Shown here: positions 1-7,923 of the stretch, in pieces
Layout of the letters: every line of letters starts with the position of its first letter
Numbering within the stretch: position 1 is the first letter of the stretch
DNA from: Bacteroidetes bacterium UBA7662
GTDB taxonomy: Bacteria; Bacteroidota; Bacteroidia; UBA7662
NCBI GenBank assembly: GCA_002483345.1
Contig: DLHS01000016.1
Span: forward strand, 378,586-442,585
Length of the DNA: 64,000 nt
Reading direction: 5' to 3'
Program-made: the position numbers and the translations under genes
The notes under the pieces: generated by a model
What the model was told of the DNA's origin: nothing
Seen by the model: the letters and a program-made list of their open reading frames with translations, nothing else
Database searches by the model: none

Positions 1-769
1 TTTTGTCGTACCAGTATTGCAGGGCAGCGATAAGCTCTTCCAGCTTATTGCTTTCATTGATAGGCATGAGCTGCGACCGTTTCTCGTCGATGGCAGAATG
101 CAGGCTGACGGCCAGCTTGAATTTCACGTCATCATCGGCCATTTTGCGGATCATTTTGGCGATGCCCACCGTACTGAGCGTAATCCGTCGGGGCGACATT
201 CCCAGGCCGGCCGGAGCTGGTCGGGTGATTTTTTCAATGGCCGTCAATACGTTGTTGTAGTTGAGCAGGGGCTCACCCATACCCATCAGTACAATATTGG
301 TGAGCGGGCGATTAAAATAATTTTCGGCCTGCTCCCGGATGGCCACTACCTGATCATAAATCTCGTCTGCATTCAGATTCCGCATGCGTTTGAGACGAGC
401 TGTGGCACAAAAGGTGCAATCGAGGCTGCAGCCTACCTGGCTGGAAATACAGGCTGTAATCCTTGTTTCCGTAGGAATGAGGACGGATTCGACTACCCTG
501 CCATCAAACAATTTGACAGCGTTTTTAACGGTTCCGTCCCCGGAGCGCTGTTCCACATCAATGTGGATGTGGTTGATGGTAAAGTACTGTTCCAGCAAGG
601 CCCGCAAACCCACCGACAGATTGGTCATCTGCCCGAAATTTTTGGCTCCTTTCACCCACAACCACTCATGTACCTGTTTGGCCCGGAATGGCTTTTCACC
701 CAGCGCTACCAGTGCAGCAGTAAGCGATTCGAGCGACATCGCTCGTATATCTTGTTTTGGCGGGTTCAT
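1..769 (-). CDS. rlmN: 23S rRNA (adenine-C2)-methyltransferase RlmN, C-terminus cut by window edge
   Basis: Radical-SAM enzyme that methylates C2 of A2503 in 23S rRNA and A37 of some tRNAs, acting in the cytoplasm. Translating the minus strand from the ATG at 767-769 gives an open frame of 256 codons running off position 1. The radical-SAM CxxxCxxC motif (C114, C118, C121, read as CSLDCTFC) follows the family's N-terminal helical domain, and GMGEPLLNYNN is visible downstream, as in RlmN. The family is about 340-350 residues, so roughly a quarter is missing, including the region of the second conserved cysteine. A long plus-strand open frame covers the same DNA but has no family features. The identification is firm; only the end is unseen. 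Confidence 0.95.
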   Translation of the reverse strand, partial: MNPPKQDIRAMSLESLTAALVALGEKPFRAKQVHEWLWVKGAKNFGQMTNLSVGLRALLEQYFTINHIHIDVEQRSGDGTVKNAVKLFDGRVVESVLIPTETRITACISSQVGCSLDCTFCATARLKRMRNLNADEIYDQVVAIREQAENYFNRPLTNIVLMGMGEPLLNYNNVLTAIEKITRPAPAGLGMSPRRITLSTVGIAKMIRKMADDDVKFKLAVSLHSAIDEKRSQLMPINESNKLEELIAALQYWYDK

Positions 770-894
770 AGAAGATACAAAGTTACGCAATTGCCCGGTA
801 AGGAAGCCGGCCACAACGGATTGGTCTTAGTCAGAAATAATGGGTAATTTTATTCGTTGTCTCTCAACATTGACCCAACTTAACAGATTCACCC

Positions 895-1293
895 ATGAAA
901 CAATTACACTACTTACTGCTTGGTTTCATCCTGATTTCTGGCAACGTTGCCTGCAAAAAGGACAGCCCTGACCAAACACTTCGCAACGGCACCTATACCG
1001 GTACTTTCACCGTCCGTTACCAGAATTCCGTACAAACAACCGCCGCCTCCCTGACCCTGGCCAATGGCAGATTCAGTTGCACCAACAATTTTGTGCCGGG
1101 AACCGGCAGCGGTACTTTCAGCTACACAACTTCTACCCTCAGCTTTCAGGACGAGGGGGTATGGACTGCCAATTTCGACTGGAACCTCATCCTGAATGGC
1201 GATTATTCCTATACGTTTGATGGCAAAACCCTCCGGTTTTCAGCCGACAAGAACGATGTGGGGAATTACAGCTACGAACTAGTGCTACAGTAG
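895..1293 (+). CDS. small predicted lipoprotein of unknown function
   Basis: A 132-residue protein with a hydrophobic N-terminal signal (residues 4-18) ending in VAC, with C20 as the likely lipidated cysteine followed by KKDS. The residue at -3 is atypical for a lipobox. The mature part is rich in Thr, Ser, Gly and aromatic residues in alternating patterns (GTYTGTFTVRY; GTFSYTTSTLSF), suggesting a small beta-barrel or sandwich, as in many Bacteroidota surface or periplasmic lipoproteins. It is not assigned to a named family. It stands alone, divergent from rlmN, and its 3' side carries a repeat element shared with two other intergenic regions in the window. Confidence 0.75.
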   Translation: MKQLHYLLLGFILISGNVACKKDSPDQTLRNGTYTGTFTVRYQNSVQTTAASLTLANGRFSCTNNFVPGTGSGTFSYTTSTLSFQDEGVWTANFDWNLILNGDYSYTFDGKTLRFSADKNDVGNYSYELVLQ

Positions 1294-1305
1294 CGGGGAG
1301 ATTCT

Positions 1306-1374
1306 GAGATTTCGAGAGGCGAGACTTTTTGGCCCCGCAGGTGCGGGGCAGTCGATGGTCCATGGACCATCGAC
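1306..1374. repeat. interspersed intergenic element, copy A (purine module, GC hairpin, 24-bp palindrome)
   Basis: Between two convergent genes. The purine-rich module gagatttcgagaggcgaga (1306-1324) is followed by a perfect 7-bp hairpin GCCCCGC-AGGT-GCGGGGC (1332-1349) and then a perfect 24-bp palindrome (1351-1374, centred on CCATGG). The same order of parts recurs around 39812-39880, and the module plus hairpin recurs at 40398-40451. It may act as a bidirectional terminator. Confidence 0.6.
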
Positions 1375-1402
1375 TATCAACTATAGACTGCCACAGGCAA
1401 CC

Positions 1403-1903
1403 CTACTTCACCACCACCTTCACCGTAGTGCTCAAACCTTCGCCGTAGCTCAGGTGGGCGCCATTGGCAAACTGCAGGGTAAGGGTATGTTCTCCTTTGG
1501 CCAGGCTGTCGAGGGTCATCTCTGTTTGTCCTTTACCGAAATGTAGGTGCTGCGCATCAAACGGAACGGACATCCCTTTTTCTTTGGCACCTCCGTCGAT
1601 AATCAGGTGGTGATGGCCTTTGCCATAATTTAATTGTCCGGCAGGCTCTACTTCCATGCCAGAAACACCCATCTGGAGCAGAAAAGGCAGGGTAATTTCC
1701 TGACCGTCGGTGAGGTTACCAAAAAATACGCGGGCAGTATCCGGGTAATTCAGCACCAGGCTGTCGTTGTCCATAGCACCCATGTCGTGGCCTTCGTGCA
1801 TGCTGTGGTCGTGGCCTTCGTGACTTTCTTCTTCGGTGGCATTGTTACAGGCCACGGTAAAACTCAGGGCGGCGGCCGCGAGCAACATCAGGATTTTTTT
1901 CAT
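1403..1903 (-). CDS. DUF4399 domain-containing lipoprotein, His/Met-rich N-terminus
   Basis: A 166-residue protein starting at the ATG at 1901-1903; an ATG 33 nt upstream would put an odd tail before the signal peptide. Signal sequence residues 2-18, TVAC with C19 as the probable lipid anchor. Residues about 25-45 are rich in His, Met and Asp (EGHDHSMHEGHDMGAMDND), which suggests metal binding; this is inference. The remainder, with GKGHHHLIIDG and the HLHFGKGQTEM segment, matches the DUF4399 pattern, a small exported beta-sandwich domain of unknown function. It lies downstream of ahcY on the same strand but is separated from it by a strong terminator, so it is probably transcribed separately. 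Confidence 0.8.
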   Translation of the reverse strand: MKKILMLLAAAALSFTVACNNATEEESHEGHDHSMHEGHDMGAMDNDSLVLNYPDTARVFFGNLTDGQEITLPFLLQMGVSGMEVEPAGQLNYGKGHHHLIIDGGAKEKGMSVPFDAQHLHFGKGQTEMTLDSLAKGEHTLTLQFANGAHLSYGEGLSTTVKVVVK

Positions 1904-1931
1904 GTCAGGATTTAATTGAAGACTTAAAACT

Positions 1932-1976
1932 AACAAACCCCGGCCGAAGCTGGTTCAGCTTCTTCCGGGGTTTGTT
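1932..1976 (-). terminator. intrinsic terminator downstream of ahcY
   Basis: Inverted repeat with AACAAACCCCGG on one arm and CCGGGGTTTGTT on the other, extended by GAAGCTG/CAGCTTC after a 2-nt internal mismatch. The T-containing end lies in the direction of ahcY transcription, 15 nt past its stop codon. Confidence 0.75.
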
Positions 1977-1991
1977 GGATGTAATTAAAAA

Positions 1992-3299
1992 TTAGTAACG
2001 GTAAGAATCCGTTTTGAACGGTCCCTGAACACTTACACCGATGTAATCGGCTTGCTCAGCGCTAAGGACTTCAAGCTCCACGCCGACTTTGGCAAGGTGC
2101 AGGGCGGCTACTTTTTCATCGAGATGTTTCGGGAGCACATATACTTCGTTTTTGTAAGTACCTGCATTGCTCCACAACTCCATCTGCGCAAGGGTCTGGT
2201 TGGTGAACGAGTTCGACATCACGAAGCTTGGGTGGCCCATGGCGCAACCAAGATTCACCAGACGGCCTTCCGCCAGGATGATGATTTCGTTTCCGTCTAC
2301 GTTGTACACATCTACCTGCGGCTTAACAGTGTATTTGGTGTTTTTGTACGCTTTGTTCAACCAGGCCATGTCGATTTCGTTGTCGAAGTGACCGATGTTG
2401 CAGACGATGGTCTTATCCTTCATCTTACGGAAATGCTTCTCCGTTACGATGTTGCAGTTACCGGTGGTGGTGATTACGATGTCTACTTTGTCAACCACGC
2501 TGTCGAGGCGTTTTACTTCGTAGCCTTCCATGGCTGCCTGCAACGCACAGATTGGGTCGATTTCGGTGACGATAACACGGGCACCTGCTCCGCGGAAAGA
2601 TTCTGCGGTGCCTTTGCCTACGTCGCCATAGCCGCAAACAACGACAACTTTACCAGCCATCATGATGTCTGTTGCACGACGAACGGCATCTACTGCTGAT
2701 TCGCGGCAACCATATTTGTTATCGAATTTCGATTTGGTTACCGAGTCGTTGACATTGATGGCAGGAACAGGCAAAGTGCCTTTGCGCATGCGGCCATAGA
2801 GACGGGCAACACCTGTGGTGGTTTCTTCTGAGATACCACGGATTTCGGCTACGAGTTCCGGATGTTGATCCAGCACTACGTTGGTGAGGTCACCACCATC
2901 GTCGAGTATCATGTTAAGCGCTTTACCGCCTTCGAAAGCGAAGAGGGTTTGGTCTATACACCATTCATACTCTTCTTCTGTCATACCTTTCCAGGCATAA
3001 ACAGGAATACCGGCAGCAGCAATGGCTGCGGCAGCGTGGTCCTGGGTAGAGAAGATGTTACAGCTCGACCAGCTCACTTCAGCACCCAGTTCAACCAGGG
3101 TTTCGATGAGCACGGCGGTTTGGATAGTCATGTGCAGACAACCTGCGATACGGGCACCTTTCAAAGGTTTAGTGGCACCAAACTCCGCACGGAGCGCCAT
3201 CAAACCGGGCATTTCGGCTTCGGCCAATTTGATTTCCTTGCGACCCCATTCAGCGAGGCTGATGTCTTTAACCTTGTACTTGGCAATAGTTTCGATCAT
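1992..3299 (-). CDS. ahcY: adenosylhomocysteinase (SAH hydrolase)
   Basis: Reversibly splits S-adenosylhomocysteine into adenosine and homocysteine using bound NAD, clearing the product inhibitor of SAM-dependent methyltransferases. The 435 residues match the family's usual length. Visible features are the substrate-domain segment [16 protein letters not shown] near residues 52-68, the NAD-binding GYGDVGKG within a Rossmann fold around residue 224, [14 protein letters not shown] near residue 80, and the typical C-terminal KTDSYRY. A TATCTTTG -7 element sits 43-50 nt upstream of the start, and a terminator follows the stop. The gene is divergent from the M1 peptidase. Confidence 0.97.
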   Translation of the reverse strand: MIETIAKYKVKDISLAEWGRKEIKLAEAEMPGLMALRAEFGATKPLKGARIAGCLHMTIQTAVLIETLVELGAEVSWSSCNIFSTQDHAAAAIAAAGIPVYAWKGMTEEEYEWCIDQTLFAFEGGKALNMILDDGGDLTNVVLDQHPELVAEIRGISEETTTGVARLYGRMRKGTLPVPAINVNDSVTKSKFDNKYGCRESAVDAVRRATDIMMAGKVVVVCGYGDVGKGTAESFRGAGARVIVTEIDPICALQAAMEGYEVKRLDSVVDKVDIVITTTGNCNIVTEKHFRKMKDKTIVCNIGHFDNEIDMAWLNKAYKNTKYTVKPQVDVYNVDGNEIIILAEGRLVNLGCAMGHPSFVMSNSFTNQTLAQMELWSNAGTYKNEVYVLPKHLDEKVAALHLAKVGVELEVLSAEQADYIGVSVQGPFKTDSYRY

Positions 3300-3341
3300 G
3301 ATATGTTGATTTTCAAATGTTTGTTACGGATGAAAGCGGTG

Positions 3342-3349
3342 CAAAGATA
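3342..3349 (-). promoter_or_regulatory. -7 element of the ahcY promoter
   Basis: On the minus strand this reads TATCTTTG, an exact match to the Bacteroidota TAnnTTTG -7 element, about 43 nt upstream of the ahcY ATG. No clear -33 TTG was found at the usual spacing. Confidence 0.6.
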
Positions 3350-3400
3350 ACGCTTTTTTCGCCTCGTTGTTTCCTGCGTCCGGTTCGTTATCTTAGATGC

Positions 3401-5398
3401 ATGCGAATGATCTGCCTGAGCTTAGTGGGATTATTTATGACACAGCTGGTCCTGTCGCAGCCGGTCGCTTTGCCCGAAGGCCTCCGGCTACCTGTCTGTC
3501 ACCAGTGGCAGCAGCAAAAACAGCTACTTAGAACCGCCTGGACACCTGCTCCGCTGTCCTCTCCGCTGAAAGCACGTATCCTCCGGCAGGCACTGCATCT
3601 GAACCTCAACCCGGAAGTGCATGCTGTTTCGGGTTATGTAGACTATGACCTCGTATGGACAAGCCCGGGTAACCGTTTCAGCCTTTCTGTCGACACCGAC
3701 CTGCTGCCAGCCGATCTCTCAATGAACGACAGCATTCTCTTTCTGCGCGATGCCCCGGACACTCCGTCCCTGTCCCGGACAGCTGTCGGGCTGGAGGTAT
3801 TGTTCCCGCGCTTGTATCAGCCCGGAGACACCCTGCGGTTCCGAATCAGGTATGGCGGGGTGCCTAAAGCGAACCCCAACAGCTTCGGAAGTTTCAGAAC
3901 TGCCACCCATGGCCCCGACAACAGCCCGGTTCTCTGGACACTCTCACAACCCTACGGAGCCCGCGACTGGTGGCCCTCCTTTCAGGAACTCGGACTAAAG
4001 GCTGATACCACCGAATTGCACATCACCACTCCGGCAGGTTATTATGCCGGTGGTCCTGGTATTTTGACCGGAGTTGACACCATCGCCAACGGATGGGTAC
4101 ACCACTGGCAGCATAACTATCCTTGCCCGCCCTACCTTGTGGGCACAGCTGTGAGTAATTACTGGCTATACACCCAGCATATCGCCGTCAGTAACGGGGC
4201 AGATACAATAGCGGTACTGAATTACCTGTATTCCGAAGATTCAGCTATCTGGGTACCGCGACTCGATGCCTGGTTGCCGCCAATCCTTGATCTTTTCACC
4301 GATCTGTTCGGGGATTACCCTTTCAAAAACGAAAAATACGGCCATATGCAAATCAGCAATGGCGACGGGGGTATGGAACATAACACCATGAGTTCAATGG
4401 GTAGTTACGGTTACGAACTCATCGCCCATGAGCTGGCTCATCAATGGTTCGGTAATAAAATCACCTGTTCGAGCTGGCAGGATATCTGGGTAAATGAAGG
4501 TTTCGCCACCTGGATGACCGGTTTGTGCATGGAACGCTTGCTCGACAATGGTTACTGGTGGGAGCCGTGGAAACGACTTACCCGCATCAGTGCAACCTCC
4601 GGCCAGGATTTTACCGTTTTTAAAACCGACACTTCGGTGGTGGCCCATGTTTTTGAAAGTAAATCGACCTACCACAAGGCCTCCTTCGTACTGCATCAGT
4701 TGCGTTATCAGTTAGGTGATTCGGCGATGTTTGCAGGCCTCTACAACTATATAACGGACCCACTTCTCGCGCACGGTTTTGCCAATACCGAAACCGTCAA
4801 AAACCACCTGGAGACTGCCTGCAGCTGCGATCTGGACACCTATTTTGCCCAGTGGATATATGGTTCAGGCCACCCCGAATACGACATCCGCTGGAAACCG
4901 GAAAACAATGGCATCGGGCTTTTTGTAGAAGATGTGGCACCGATGAGCCCTGCCGGTGGTTTTGCACTTAAACTACCCTTCCGGGCCTATGCTGCCAATG
5001 GCGACAGCCTTGATTTTTGGGTAAATGCCCGTGAAAAGGCCTTTTATGCCACTCATCTCTTACCCTTTCAGCCTGTTTCAGTGGTTTTTGACCCCGATAT
5101 CCAAATTCTGGCCGTGCTGAAATCGTTGACACAGGCAGCCACACCGCTTGAAATTCAGTACATCCCCGGCGAAGCTGCTGCCAGGGTAATCCCTCCTGCC
5201 GACTGGCAAGGTCAGCTCTCCTCACTTGTATTATATGATATGCAAGGAAGGGAGATTTTCCGGGAAGCGCCGGCGGGTAGTACCCTCTCTCTGAAACTGC
5301 CCTATTTTTTGCTCAATGGTTACAGTGGCATACTCCGGGCAACCCATCCGGACGGCAGAACAGCCGTGGCTCGTTTTCACGATGTGGGGTATCGTTGA
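3401..5398 (+). CDS. exported M1 family zinc aminopeptidase
   Basis: A 665-residue metallopeptidase expected to remove N-terminal residues from peptides outside the inner membrane. The start at 3401 places a signal peptide (MRMICLSLVGLFMTQLVLSQ) at the N-terminus; an in-frame upstream start would add an unlikely basic extension. The M1 exopeptidase signature appears as GGMEHN, followed by the zinc site HELAHQWFGNK with H343, E344, H347 and the third ligand E366 in NEGFATW. After the catalytic part, the last 75 or so residues (SSLVLYDMQGREIF, LLNGYSGILRA) resemble a degenerate T9SS type A sorting domain, so outer-membrane export by T9SS is possible. It is divergent from ahcY with 101 nt between start codons. 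Confidence 0.92.
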   Translation: MRMICLSLVGLFMTQLVLSQPVALPEGLRLPVCHQWQQQKQLLRTAWTPAPLSSPLKARILRQALHLNLNPEVHAVSGYVDYDLVWTSPGNRFSLSVDTDLLPADLSMNDSILFLRDAPDTPSLSRTAVGLEVLFPRLYQPGDTLRFRIRYGGVPKANPNSFGSFRTATHGPDNSPVLWTLSQPYGARDWWPSFQELGLKADTTELHITTPAGYYAGGPGILTGVDTIANGWVHHWQHNYPCPPYLVGTAVSNYWLYTQHIAVSNGADTIAVLNYLYSEDSAIWVPRLDAWLPPILDLFTDLFGDYPFKNEKYGHMQISNGDGGMEHNTMSSMGSYGYELIAHELAHQWFGNKITCSSWQDIWVNEGFATWMTGLCMERLLDNGYWWEPWKRLTRISATSGQDFTVFKTDTSVVAHVFESKSTYHKASFVLHQLRYQLGDSAMFAGLYNYITDPLLAHGFANTETVKNHLETACSCDLDTYFAQWIYGSGHPEYDIRWKPENNGIGLFVEDVAPMSPAGGFALKLPFRAYAANGDSLDFWVNAREKAFYATHLLPFQPVSVVFDPDIQILAVLKSLTQAATPLEIQYIPGEAAARVIPPADWQGQLSSLVLYDMQGREIFREAPAGSTLSLKLPYFLLNGYSGILRATHPDGRTAVARFHDVGYR

Positions 5399-5420
5399 AC
5401 CTTCGTGGCATGGATTTGTT

Positions 5421-5428
5421 TAATTTTG
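5421..5428 (+). promoter_or_regulatory. -7 element upstream of the bacilliredoxin gene
   Basis: TAATTTTG matches TAnnTTTG and lies 34 nt before the ATG at 5463, just after the M1 peptidase stop codon. A TTG at 5395-5397 is 23 nt upstream, slightly more than usual. Confidence 0.45.
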
Positions 5429-5462
5429 CAGGCTGAATACTCAGAATTAAAAAAACAATACC

Positions 5463-5879
5463 ATGGCATATCCGGAATTTATGGTCGCTCCCATGCGGAA
5501 AGACCTCACCGAAGCAGGTTTCACCGAACTCAGAACACCCGAGGAAGTAGATACCCTCATGACACAAAAAGAAGGCACCGCCCTTGTGGTTGTGAACTCT
5601 GTATGTGGCTGTGCGGCAGCCAATGCACGTCCGGCAGTTAAAAAAGCCATTCAAAACAGCAAAAAGCCCGGTCAGTTGGTTACAGTTTTTGCCGGCATGG
5701 AAGTGGAAGCCGTCGCCAAAGCCCGTGCTTATATGTTGCCCTATCCGCCGTCAAGCCCAAGCATTGCCTTGTTCAAAGACGGTCAACTGGTACACATGCT
5801 GGAGCGTCACCACATCGAAGGCCGGTCTGCTGATATGATCGCGGCAAATCTGGTAGATGCGTTTGATCAATATTGTTAA
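5463..5879 (+). CDS. BrxA/BrxB family bacilliredoxin (YphP/YqiW)
   Basis: A 138-residue cytoplasmic thioredoxin-fold protein of the family that, in Bacillus, removes bacillithiol from mixed disulfides and isomerises protein disulfides. The family's CGC motif is at residues 48-50 (NSVCGCAA), followed by PYPPSSPSIALFKDG and the C-terminal HHIEGR segment typical of the family; length is normal. Whether this organism makes bacillithiol cannot be judged from the window. It faces a thioredoxin operon on the opposite strand across a shared inverted repeat, so two thiol-redox loci are convergent here. Confidence 0.93.
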   Translation: MAYPEFMVAPMRKDLTEAGFTELRTPEEVDTLMTQKEGTALVVVNSVCGCAAANARPAVKKAIQNSKKPGQLVTVFAGMEVEAVAKARAYMLPYPPSSPSIALFKDGQLVHMLERHHIEGRSADMIAANLVDAFDQYC

Positions 5880-5945
5880 ACACCGAGGGCACGGAGGGCA
5901 CCGAGTGGAGCAAGCCCGGTGACCTCCGTGCCCCCAGTGTTTAAC
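5875..5945 (-). terminator. long inverted repeat between convergent redox genes
   Basis: Arms at 5875-5897 and 5923-5945 match over 21 of 23 bp (GTTAAACACYGRGGGCACGG...), with a 25-nt loop. The left arm overlaps the bacilliredoxin stop codon. Both mismatches are transitions that become G-U pairs only in minus-strand RNA, so it is assigned to the thioredoxin/DUF6952 transcript; it could serve both directions. Confidence 0.6.
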
Positions 5946-5952
5946 ACGATAA

Positions 5953-6192
5953 TCAACTGATCGAGTCCCGTACCCGCTGGGCGAAAGCCCGGAAAGCATC
6001 TTTAAATTCCATCCCTGCCGCCATTTGCTCGCGTATCCATATGGCGCCCAAGAGGTGGGTGAGTTGCTCGCCTTCGTCGTCACCCCCTACTTCAAAGGAG
6101 GGTGTTTCTTCTTCTAATAGGGCGTTTTCAGCTTCATGGAGGGCGTCCAGGCTATGCTGTTCGGCCAGATTTCTGATGACAGGCAACTTCAT
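5953..6192 (-). CDS. DUF6952 family small protein
   Basis: A 79-residue acidic, helix-rich protein (MKLPVIRNLAEQHS at the start; a GDDEGEQLTHLLGAIWIREQM segment in the middle) that resembles the short Bacteroidota family DUF6952, commonly found next to a thioredoxin. Its ATG overlaps the stop of the upstream thioredoxin gene by 4 nt (6189-6192), indicating translational coupling and a joint role. It has no signal peptide, membrane segment or cysteine, so it is not itself a redox enzyme. Its function is unknown; a partner or regulator of the adjacent thioredoxin is inference from the coupling. Confidence 0.8.
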   Translation of the reverse strand: MKLPVIRNLAEQHSLDALHEAENALLEEETPSFEVGGDDEGEQLTHLLGAIWIREQMAAGMEFKDAFRAFAQRVRDSIS

Positions 6193-6512
6193 GAAAGCAG
6201 CTTTTGTGTGACCATCTCCTGAACAAATTCGATTTTGGAAGCGGCACTTCCGCCCACCAGCTCTCCTTTTTTGAATACGGCAAAAAACGGAAGATTGTCT
6301 ACCCCTGCCAGCTTGCGGGCTTCGGGATTTTCTTCCGCGTTAATATCGAGTATGGTCAGACCGGCAAAATTTTCGTCTTCCGACATCCTCCTTACTTTGG
6401 GGGCTATCAGTTTGCAGTTGCCGCACCAGTCGGCGTAGAATTTGATGAGCACGTTTTCGTTATCGTGCAACAGTTGCTGATAATTCTGATCGTTTGCGGG
6501 TATCAAAGCCAT
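6189..6512 (-). CDS. cytoplasmic thioredoxin family protein
   Basis: A 107-residue single-domain thioredoxin. The active site is WCGNC (C30, C33), with the Asn replacing the usual Pro of WCGPC, which is expected to change redox potential. Other fold features are present: the FYADW strand before the active site, and NLPFFAVFKKGELVGG containing the cis-proline region. There is no signal peptide, so it is cytoplasmic. It is the first gene of a two-gene operon whose second member (DUF6952) overlaps its stop codon. Confidence 0.93.
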   Translation of the reverse strand: MALIPANDQNYQQLLHDNENVLIKFYADWCGNCKLIAPKVRRMSEDENFAGLTILDINAEENPEARKLAGVDNLPFFAVFKKGELVGGSAASKIEFVQEMVTQKLLS

Positions 6513-6567
6513 AATTAGGGGTCGTTTTCTGCTGACAAGAACCGTCTCTGTTACCTAAAAGTTCTGC

Positions 6568-7860
6568 TTACGGCTTGTTTCCTTCGTATTTATCAGAAAA
6601 ACGTTTGTAGAGGTCTTTTTGGCTGTTGGTCATATCCAGTTTACGGCCGTCGATGAAGGCATCGGTCACTACGCAGCTGCGCATATCCAGGGCATCGCCG
6701 GTGGAAATGAAGAGGGTGGCGCTTTTACCGGATTCAAGGCTTCCATATTGCTTATCTATGCCCAGTATGCGGGCAGTTTGCAGGGTGATGGTCTGCAACG
6801 CCTGCTCCGGAGTCAGTCCGTAACCGGCCAGGGTACCGGCGTGAAAGGGCAGGTTGCGGATCTGCCAGAAACCGTCTACCATTATTCCGAAGGGAATGCC
6901 TGCCTGCCAGAGTTTCCCGGGCAGGGTATAAGGAGCATCTACTGCCTCTCCGCCGGAGGATGGCAGGCGATGGGTTTGTTCAAGCAGTAGTGACACGCCT
7001 TCGGCTTTCAGGAAATCCAGGATGTGTCCGGCTTCTTCCGCTCCGACCAGAACAGGCTTGATGCCCAGTTTTTTAAAATAATTCACGGCCGATACCATGC
7101 CTTTGGCCTGACCTACCCGTACATAAACATGGGTTTTACCAGAAAATACACTCCGCATAGCTTCCAGTTTCAGGTTCAGTGCCTCGGCTTTATCCTGTTC
7201 GCAATAGGCTTTGGCTTCCGCAAAGAAATTTTCGATGGCCAGCAACTGCTCCGCGGTTCTTTTCTCCTGTTCTTCAGCCGGCGGTGCCCACCAGGCATCT
7301 ACCACCCGCATGGATGGCCAGTTCACAAACAAACCTTCATCTGCGGCAACAGCAGCATCTTCCCAGTTCCACGCATCCAGCTGCACTACACTGGAACGAC
7401 CGCTGATTACCCCGCCCTGCGGAGCAATCTGTGTAAGCAGCACGCCATTGTTTCTAACCGTAGGGATTACCTTGGAATCCGTATTATAAGCCACCAAAGC
7501 ACGGACATTCGGGTTTACATCGCCCGATTCCCGGTAATCGAGGGTGGCCCGTACAGCCTCCACTTCGCTCATACCCAAGATGCTGTTGGGGGCAATAAAG
7601 CCCGGATAAACATGCTTGCCGGGTGCCTGAATTACTATGCTGTTCTCTCCGTCTATGCGTATCTCAGAACCCGTACCCACATAGTTGATCTTGCCCTCGG
7701 AGAAACCTATGACCCCTCCATTGATTACCTCTCCATTGCCGATATGAATGGTGACCCCGGTTATAAAATACGGTTTGGACTGGGGCTTGCCCGGCACCGG
7801 TTGTGCGTGCCCGGAGAACATCAACAGCAACAAACCAAGGAAAAGGGTGCTTTTATACAT
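6568..7860 (-). CDS. exported amidohydrolase-superfamily protein with degenerate metal site
   Basis: A 430-residue protein with a signal peptide (MYKSTLFLGLLLLMFSGHAQ). The small beta-sandwich domain (residues 30-75) leads into a TIM-barrel of the imidazolonepropionase-like amidohydrolase type; GYGLTPEQALQTITLQTARILGI and GSLESGKSATLFIS near the C-terminus are diagnostic. However, the first metal motif, normally HxH after PGFID, reads YPGFIAPNS, and no histidine pair replaces it. This resembles the N-terminal half of the double-domain amidohydrolase at 29.8-32.8 kb. In the family, such proteins often sit beside a catalytic paralogue; here that paralogue is 22 kb away. Hydrolytic activity is doubtful. 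Confidence 0.85.
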   Translation of the reverse strand: MYKSTLFLGLLLLMFSGHAQPVPGKPQSKPYFITGVTIHIGNGEVINGGVIGFSEGKINYVGTGSEIRIDGENSIVIQAPGKHVYPGFIAPNSILGMSEVEAVRATLDYRESGDVNPNVRALVAYNTDSKVIPTVRNNGVLLTQIAPQGGVISGRSSVVQLDAWNWEDAAVAADEGLFVNWPSMRVVDAWWAPPAEEQEKRTAEQLLAIENFFAEAKAYCEQDKAEALNLKLEAMRSVFSGKTHVYVRVGQAKGMVSAVNYFKKLGIKPVLVGAEEAGHILDFLKAEGVSLLLEQTHRLPSSGGEAVDAPYTLPGKLWQAGIPFGIMVDGFWQIRNLPFHAGTLAGYGLTPEQALQTITLQTARILGIDKQYGSLESGKSATLFISTGDALDMRSCVVTDAFIDGRKLDMTNSQKDLYKRFSDKYEGNKP

Positions 7861-7923
7861 AGTCAGAAGAATCGGAAATAACGAAACTACTAAAAACAGC
7901 AGAAAATAAGCTATCCCGACTGG

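Noticed and set aside
17..847. Long plus-strand open frame at the left edge
   Set aside because: It lies opposite rlmN, which has the full radical-SAM motif; the plus-strand translation shows no family features.
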